DNA of 64,000 nucleotides from Sphingomonas sp. IC081. Its GTDB lineage: Bacteria > Pseudomonadota > Alphaproteobacteria > Sphingomonadales > Sphingomonadaceae. The notes under the pieces were generated by a model that had not been told where the DNA came from, made no database searches, and saw nothing but the letters and a program-made list of their open reading frames with translations. This document shows, in pieces, positions 59,523 to 64,000 of the stretch; positions within the stretch are counted from its first letter, which is position 1, and every line of letters starts with the position of its first letter. The stretch covers positions 817,001-881,000 of the forward strand of contig NZ_CP029761.1 in NCBI RefSeq assembly GCF_006874585.1, given 5' to 3'. The position numbers and the translations under genes were made by a program.

Positions 59523-59689
59523 CGGTGTCATGTCCTGAGTCGTTGGCCCGAAATTGGCGGTTCCCAGCTTATCACACTGGTTAAGGCCTCCGGCATAGCG
59601 CCTAACGGGTTAAAATTCTCGCCTTGAATACGCGGTGACCGGTTACGGGACGCTTTGACACGCGGGGGCTAACGGGCCAGCGTCGATCC

Positions 59690-60628
59690 ATGATTGCAGG
59701 CAAGGGCGAGAGCGATTCGCAGAGGCATTCGGGAGGATCGATTCCGGGGGCTCCGGGGATCCCGGCCTATAGTTTCGAGGCGCCCGACCCTTCGGTGATC
59801 CCGGTGCTGATCGCCGCTCCGCATGGCGGGCGGGCCTATCCGCGCGCGCTGCTGGACGATTTGCGGCATCCCGATTCGGTTGCCCTGCGGCTCGAGGACC
59901 GTTACGTCGACCGGCTGGCGCAGGCTGTTGCGCGGGAAACCGGGGCGGGTCTGCTGATGGCGCAGGCGCCGCGCGCGATGATCGATCTCAACCGGGCGCC
60001 GGACGATGTCGACTGGGACATGTTCGCGCGGTCCTCGCGTCCCGAATCGATCGGTCTGCCGAGCCGGCGTGCGCGCAGCGGGCTGGGTCTCATTCCGCGG
60101 CGCCTGCCCGGGGTGGGGGAGCTGTGGCGGCGGCGGCACGAAAGCGCCGATCTGGCCGCTCGGATCGAGGGTATTCACCGGCCCTATCACGAGGCGCTGG
60201 CTGCGGCTCTGGCCTCGCTGCGGGATCGGTGGGGCGTGGCCCTGCTGGTCGATCTCCATTCGATGCCGCCCCTGCAGGCGCGTCCGGGCATGGAGGCGCC
60301 GCATTTTGTGGTGGGAGACCGGTTCGGAACCACCTGCCATGGCAGCCTGGTGGCCTGTGCGTTTTCCTGGTTCGCGGCGAATCGCCAGCTTGCCGCGCAC
60401 AATCGCCCTTATGCGGGCGGTTATGTGCTGGAACGTCATGCGGCGCCGGCGGCGGGGATCCATGCCCTGCAGCTGGAAGTCGATCGGCGGTGCTATCTCG
60501 ATTCGCGGCTGTCGGAGCCGGGAGAAGGCATGGGGCAGACGGTGGACCTGCTGGCAGGACTGGTGCGCCGGCTGGCGGCTGCCGTCAGCGAACTGGCCGG
60601 AAAGGGCTGGGCCCAGGCGGCCGAGTGA
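59690..60628 (+). CDS. N-formylglutamate amidohydrolase
   Basis: Zinc hydrolase-type protein of 312 residues. The family splits N-formylglutamate to formate and glutamate at the end of one histidine-degradation route. Motifs seen: A-P-H-G-G-R-A-Y-P, D-R-Y-V-D-R-L-A, R-A-M-I-D-L-N-R, L-L-V-D-L-H-S-M-P-P and G-G-Y-V-L-E-R-H with the His/Asp set, and L-Q-L-E-V-D-R-R-C-Y at the end. No hut genes are close by, so it may act on another formylated or acylated substrate. Start ATG 59690. Confidence 0.9.
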   Translation: MIAGKGESDSQRHSGGSIPGAPGIPAYSFEAPDPSVIPVLIAAPHGGRAYPRALLDDLRHPDSVALRLEDRYVDRLAQAVARETGAGLLMAQAPRAMIDLNRAPDDVDWDMFARSSRPESIGLPSRRARSGLGLIPRRLPGVGELWRRRHESADLAARIEGIHRPYHEALAAALASLRDRWGVALLVDLHSMPPLQARPGMEAPHFVVGDRFGTTCHGSLVACAFSWFAANRQLAAHNRPYAGGYVLERHAAPAAGIHALQLEVDRRCYLDSRLSEPGEGMGQTVDLLAGLVRRLAAAVSELAGKGWAQAAE

Positions 60629-60770
60629 GCGTGGCGCCTGAAGGTGCTTGCGTGATGATCTAGGGCACGAGTTGCCCGGATGTGGCTGCGTCTATCGCCC
60701 CGGCAATGGCGCTGGGCCGGTGTGGAGCGTGCCGGAAGCCTTGGTGCTGGGAGGGCCGCGATTTCGGCCA

Positions 60771-60905
60771 ATAAAAAACCACCTCGCGCGGTGCGCGAGG
60801 TGGCCAAGGTTCAGGGAGGAGGTGCACGATGTGCACCAGCCCGACCGGGCCATGAGGGTAGCGCCGATCAGGTGCACCCAACATAGCAAGACCTTGGCGA
60901 CATTC
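60771..60905 (-). ncRNA. Candidate small RNA with a CCUCCUCCC motif
   Basis: Read on the minus strand: a perfect hairpin GGTGCAC-ATC-GTGCACC (60837-60821), overlapping it the unpaired motif CCTCCTCCC (60822-60814), then a terminator with an 11-bp perfect stem (60803-60793 with 60789-60779) and six T. CCUCCUCCC single strands are the anti-Shine-Dalgarno motif of known alphaproteobacterial trans-acting sRNAs. The 5' end is a guess, and no promoter could be named with confidence. A 71-codon ORF crosses it but has no motif and reads through the terminator. Confidence 0.5.
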
Positions 60906-60969
60906 AACCCTTAGAATGAAGCAAAGTGTAACAGCTTTGCAAGCCTGTGGAGAAGAGTTGATGCAGAAT

Positions 60970-61010
60970 GGGGTGAGAGTGTGACAAAAATGTCAAAAAA
61001 CTCTCACCCC
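60970..61010. repeat. Two-level hairpin downstream of the SapC-like gene
   Basis: Perfect 11-bp outer stem GGGGTGAGAGT (60970-60980) with ACTCTCACCCC (61000-61010), enclosing TGACA-aaaa-TGTCA (60982-60986 with 60991-60995). The T-run on the minus strand falls in the loop, not after the stem, so it is not a normal terminator but may protect the 3' end of the SapC-gene transcript. Confidence 0.6.
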
Positions 61011-61044
61011 TTCATGTGTCTGCGACCTGAAACAGGCCGCTGAA

Positions 61045-61815
61045 TCAGGCGTTTACGGGAATCTGCGGGCCCTTGCCCTGGGCAACCTGGCGGCCGAAGA
61101 TGTCACGCACGAGATCCAGCGAGAACAGGTGTGCGTAGATCAGCGGCAGCATGCCGTTCTGGTTCCACTGGCGCAGCACGTCGCCGCGCACTTCGCGCAG
61201 CTTCGATTCGTCGACCATCTGGAAGCCGCGATACGTGAAGGGCTGGCCGGTGCCGATGTCGATGTTCAGCTCGCCTTCCATCAGCAGGTTGTGCTTCTGG
61301 AGCTCGGCCATGAAGTTGGCGGTCTTGGTGCCGGCGATCTCGAAGTTCTCGCAGAACTTGAGCATGTTGGTGGTCGCTTCGGTGGGCTGGCCATCCGCGA
61401 ACAGGGCTTCGCCTTCTTCCAGTTCGCCGACGAGATCGCTCGAGGGATCGACGCAGAGCGACAGCTCTTCGCTGTCCGGGCGCAGGCGGGCGAGCATGAA
61501 GGGGTAGCGGCGCGCATAGGCCGGGATGTAGACCGGCTGATCGACCGAACCTTCATCGTCGACAAAGACGTTCACGCCGTCGTTCATGCCCATGAGGATC
61601 AGCGGAACCGGATTCTCGCCCGAGGTGAAGATGATCGGGTAGTTGCGCTGGGCCTGCGGAAATTCCTCGACGGTGAGCGGCACCGAGTTGACGCCGACCA
61701 GCCAGGTCGCCTTGTTGGTCGAACGGGTCTTCCAGCTGGCGTGCTGCTGCGAATTGAGCGGCACGAGGTCCTTGTAGAACAGGGGCAGGGCAGGATTCTG
61801 CGGCGCGGTGGCCAT
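61045..61815 (-). CDS. SapC family protein
   Basis: Protein of 256 residues in the SapC family (PF07277), of unknown function and frequent in sphingomonads, often near TonB receptors. Family features seen: L-P-L-F-Y-K-D-L-V-P-L-N near the start, T-V-E-E-F-P-Q-A-Q-R-N-Y-P-I-I-F, Y-I-P-A-Y-A-R-R-Y-P-F-M and L-C-V-D-P-S-S. No signal peptide or membrane helix. The ATG at 61815 is chosen; the open frame upstream is not conserved. Two-level hairpin just past the stop. Confidence 0.9.
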   Translation of the reverse strand: MATAPQNPALPLFYKDLVPLNSQQHASWKTRSTNKATWLVGVNSVPLTVEEFPQAQRNYPIIFTSGENPVPLILMGMNDGVNVFVDDEGSVDQPVYIPAYARRYPFMLARLRPDSEELSLCVDPSSDLVGELEEGEALFADGQPTEATTNMLKFCENFEIAGTKTANFMAELQKHNLLMEGELNIDIGTGQPFTYRGFQMVDESKLREVRGDVLRQWNQNGMLPLIYAHLFSLDLVRDIFGRQVAQGKGPQIPVNA

Positions 61816-61944
61816 TGCGATACTCTCCGCAAGTCTGGGAAATTTCCAAGAGCGTGGCTTTAGAAGCCCGAAAGCACGGGCGCAAGCGCGCTTCCGGGGC
61901 AAAACGGGGATATCCGGCGAGTCGGGGCAGGTGCCCCGCTGCGG

Positions 61945-63411
61945 TCAGATCAGCTTGCCGGGATTCATCAGGCCCCGCGGGTCGAGGGCCTGCTTCACCG
62001 CGCGCAGAACCGAAAGCGCGACCGGATCGCCCAGGCGTGCCAGTTCGTCCTTCTTGAGCTGGCCGATGCCGTGCTCGGCCGAGATTGATCCGCCCCATTC
62101 CGTAACAAGATCATGGACATAACGGCTGATTTCCTTGCCCGTTCCGGCCTGCCAGGCGGCCCCGTCGGTCACGCTGGGGGCGATCACGTGGTAGTGGACG
62201 TTGCCGTCTCCGAGATGACCGAAGGCGATCGCCTCGGTTCCGGGCCATTTGGCCTCGATCATCGGCGCGGTGGTCTCCACGAAGTCGGGCATCTTCTCGA
62301 CCGGCACCGAAATGTCGTGCTGGACCGCGGGGCCGCGCGCGCGTTCGGCGGGGGAGATCGATTCGCGGATCAGCCACATGGCTTCGGCCTGGGCTTCGTT
62401 GGCGGACATCGCGGCGTCTTCCAGCAGTTCGGCCTCGAAAGCGTCGGCCATCATCGTCTCGCAGCGTTCGCGCAGGGTGTCGGCGCCGGTGCGATCGGCC
62501 ACCACTTCGATCAGGACGTGCCAGCCATGCCTGCCTTCGAGCGGGGCGCGGGCGTCGGGCAGATAGTCCAGCACCGCCTCGAGGCAGGCCTGCGGCAGCA
62601 CTTCGAAGCCTTCGAGCGCATCGCCCGCGGCAGCCTCGCAATGCAGCAGCAGCTTGCGCGCCATACCCAGCGTGGGCACGCCCGCCCAGACCACCACGCG
62701 CTCGGCCACCGCGGGCGAGAGGGCGAGGGTGGCGGCGGTGACGATGCCCATCGTGCCTTCGGAGCCGATGAAGACCTGCTTGAGATCGAAGCCGCGATTG
62801 TCCTTCTTGAGCGGGGTGAGCATCGAGAACACCTGCCCGTCCGGAAGTACGGCCTCCAGTCCCAGCACCAGCGCCCGCATCGAGCCATGGCGCAGGACCT
62901 GGGTGCCGCCGGCATTGGTAGCGATCAATCCGCCGACGGTTGCCGAACCCTTGCCGCCGAGCGAGAGCGGGAAGCGCAGGCCCTTGGCTTCGGCGGTCTC
63001 GTGCAGGGTCTGGAGCACGAATCCGGCTTCGCAGGTGATCTGGCGGGCCTCGACGTCAAACTGGCGCACCGCAGTCATGCGGCGCAGCGAGAGCAGCAGG
63101 GCCTCGCCGCTGTCGTCGGGCGTGGCGCCGCCCGACATGCCGCTGTTGCCGCCCTGGGGGACGATGGCGATGCCGTGCTGCGCGCAGAGCGCCACCACGG
63201 CGGCGACTTCCTGCGTGGTGGCGGGCGAGGCGAGGGCGAGGGCCTTGCCGGTATAACGCCCGCGCCAGTCGGTCAGCCAGGGTTCCAGCAGGTCCGGGTC
63301 GACAGTGAAGCCGCGGGGGCCAAGCAATTCGGCGGCTTCTTCAAGGAAGCGCGTGGAGGCGGCGGATCGGGCGGCGGATCGGGGGGCGGAGCTGTCGGTG
63401 AGCGTCGTCAT
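61945..63411 (-). CDS. FAD-binding oxidoreductase (D-2-hydroxyacid dehydrogenase type)
   Basis: Flavoenzyme of 488 residues of the GlcD/D-lactate dehydrogenase family. The PCMH FAD domain has P-Q-G-G-N-S-G-M-S-G-G-A, G-K-G-S-A-T-V-G-G-L-I-A-T-N-A-G-G-T and F-I-G-S-E-G-T-M-G-I-V; the cap domain ends F-G-H-L-G-D-G-N-V-H-Y-H with metal-binding His, and S-A-E-H-G-I-G near the C-terminus. Likely substrates are D-2-hydroxyglutarate or D-lactate. No Fe-S cysteines. ATG at 63411. Single gene facing left. Confidence 0.92.
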   Translation of the reverse strand: MTTLTDSSAPRSAARSAASTRFLEEAAELLGPRGFTVDPDLLEPWLTDWRGRYTGKALALASPATTQEVAAVVALCAQHGIAIVPQGGNSGMSGGATPDDSGEALLLSLRRMTAVRQFDVEARQITCEAGFVLQTLHETAEAKGLRFPLSLGGKGSATVGGLIATNAGGTQVLRHGSMRALVLGLEAVLPDGQVFSMLTPLKKDNRGFDLKQVFIGSEGTMGIVTAATLALSPAVAERVVVWAGVPTLGMARKLLLHCEAAAGDALEGFEVLPQACLEAVLDYLPDARAPLEGRHGWHVLIEVVADRTGADTLRERCETMMADAFEAELLEDAAMSANEAQAEAMWLIRESISPAERARGPAVQHDISVPVEKMPDFVETTAPMIEAKWPGTEAIAFGHLGDGNVHYHVIAPSVTDGAAWQAGTGKEISRYVHDLVTEWGGSISAEHGIGQLKKDELARLGDPVALSVLRAVKQALDPRGLMNPGKLI

Positions 63412-63560
63412 GCCGGCGATATGGCACAGCCCATTGCCGGTTTCACCCAATTTGCGTCGTCAGGATGCTTGCCGTTTGGGTTAAGCGGTGGTTCAAGCTC
63501 TTGCCCTAAGGGAGGGGGACGGTCCGGTCCGCCTGGGCTGTTCGGGGATCTGCTCTTTCG

Positions 63561-64000
63561 ATGAATCTTGCGTCCATTCTGCTCTATCCGTTCATGCTGC
63601 TGTTGCCGGCGGCAGGGGGCGGCGATTCGGGCAAGGCGGATGCGGGCAAGTCGGATCGCGGCGTGGTGCAGGATCCGATGCGCGCCGATGCCGGGGCCGC
63701 GCCCGGCTATGCGGTGCCCGAGGATGCCTGGCCGGACGAACGCTCCGATTCCGCGGCGCGGGGGATCATCTCGGTCTTCGCGTTCCAGCACCCGGAGCCG
63801 GAGGATGCCTGGCAGGTGCGCATCGAACAGCGCATGACCATCCGCATCACCCCGCGTGCCCAGTTGCCGGTCGATCCGGATGGCCCGATGGACCGCGACC
63901 CGCGGCCGCGTTTCACCGAGCGCAAGATCGGCAAGTGCCTGCCGATCGCGGGGATCGCCGGGGTGGAGCCGGACGGCCAGCACAATCTCCTGCTGTTCAT
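63561..64000 (+). CDS. Exported hypothetical protein (partial, 5' part only)
   Basis: Frame open from ATG 63561 to the window end (146 codons). A hydrophobic start (L-A-S-I-L-L-Y-P-F-M-L-L-L-P-A-A) looks like a signal peptide. Then a Gly/Asp/Lys linker, an acidic region and a more regular part with V-F-A-F-Q-H-P-E-P-E-D-A-W-Q-V-R-I-E-Q-R-M-T-I-R-I-T-P-R. I do not recognise a family. Codon bias supports a real gene. Confidence 0.65.
   Translation, partial: MNLASILLYPFMLLLPAAGGGDSGKADAGKSDRGVVQDPMRADAGAAPGYAVPEDAWPDERSDSAARGIISVFAFQHPEPEDAWQVRIEQRMTIRITPRAQLPVDPDGPMDRDPRPRFTERKIGKCLPIAGIAGVEPDGQHNLLLF

Larger units (their letters stand above)
60629..61044. other. Intergenic region holding an sRNA candidate and a hairpin
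   Basis: About 415 bases between the amidohydrolase gene and the convergent sapC-like gene. Besides the candidate sRNA and the hairpin at 60970-61010 I see no gene. The part 60900-61020 is clearly AT-rich. Confidence 0.5.

Noticed and set aside
60692..60907. A 71-codon minus-strand ORF near 60.8 kb as a real gene
   Set aside because: It runs through a strong terminator and has no motif; the small RNA reading explains the sequence better.

Overview
The window looks like chromosome from a sphingomonad alphaproteobacterium, most probably Novosphingobium or a close relative. It is GC-rich with strong third-position G/C. It carries lineage markers such as an UrcA-family protein, the CtrA inhibitor SciP (DUF1153), the response regulator CpdR, a lipoprotein-type subclass B3 metallo-beta-lactamase, an RcnB-like protein and LexA boxes of the alphaproteobacterial GAAC-N7-GAAC type. 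Almost all of it is ordinary core genome. No phage, insertion sequence, CRISPR array or rRNA operon was seen.

Layout. 1-1.2 kb: two small exported proteins. 1.7-4.6 kb: uvrA with a LexA box. 4.6-6.3 kb: a small accessory patch holding an AbiEii/DUF6036-type nucleotidyltransferase with an overlapping small ORF, then a divergent AT-richer pair (GrlR-like protein plus DUF6680 protein). 6.4-7.6 kb: a repeat-rich stretch and an HTH protein with a disturbed 3' end. 7.7-13.4 kb: rlpA, argG, a cyclopropane fatty acid synthase, a FolM-like reductase, a frameshifted glycine-zipper gene and a beta-barrel protein. 13.6-18.6 kb: ligA, sciP, a PilZ-like protein, and a metallo-beta-lactamase/prmA pair. 18.8-25.7 kb: sdhCDA without sdhB, HdeD and DUF202 membrane proteins, and a BlaI/M56-peptidase pair behind a 32-bp dyad. 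25.7-36.8 kb: a neutral zinc metallopeptidase, an M28 peptidase, guaB, rsmB, a TPR protein, rppH, the two-subunit 2-oxoacid:ferredoxin oxidoreductase and a YdjM-like membrane hydrolase. 36.7-42.9 kb: a PAP2 phosphatase, a photolyase beside a second CFA synthase, a PilZ protein and a purF/SDR operon. 43.3-52.7 kb: lolC-lolD, glutathione peroxidase, RcnB-like protein, dnaE and an acyl-CoA synthetase. 52.9-53.2 kb: a nested inverted-repeat element. 53.2-64 kb: a LexA-boxed PA0069-type radical SAM gene, TetR and TauD-type genes, icd, a DUF3422 protein, tRNA-Val(GAC), cpdR, N-formylglutamate amidohydrolase, a candidate small RNA, a SapC-family gene and an FAD-linked oxidase.

Themes. DNA repair and replication: uvrA, ligA, phrB, dnaE and the radical SAM gene; two of these carry LexA boxes placed identically, 11 nt before the start codon. 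Cell-cycle control: SciP and CpdR both act around CtrA. Central metabolism: sdhCDA, icd, korAB, guaB, purF and argG. Envelope: lolCD, rlpA, two CFA synthases and several beta-barrel, PilZ and membrane proteins. The least explained pieces are the 4.6-6.3 kb patch, the nested inverted-repeat element at 52908-53175, the anti-Shine-Dalgarno-type small RNA candidate near 60.8 kb, and the dyad upstream of the BlaI/M56 pair.
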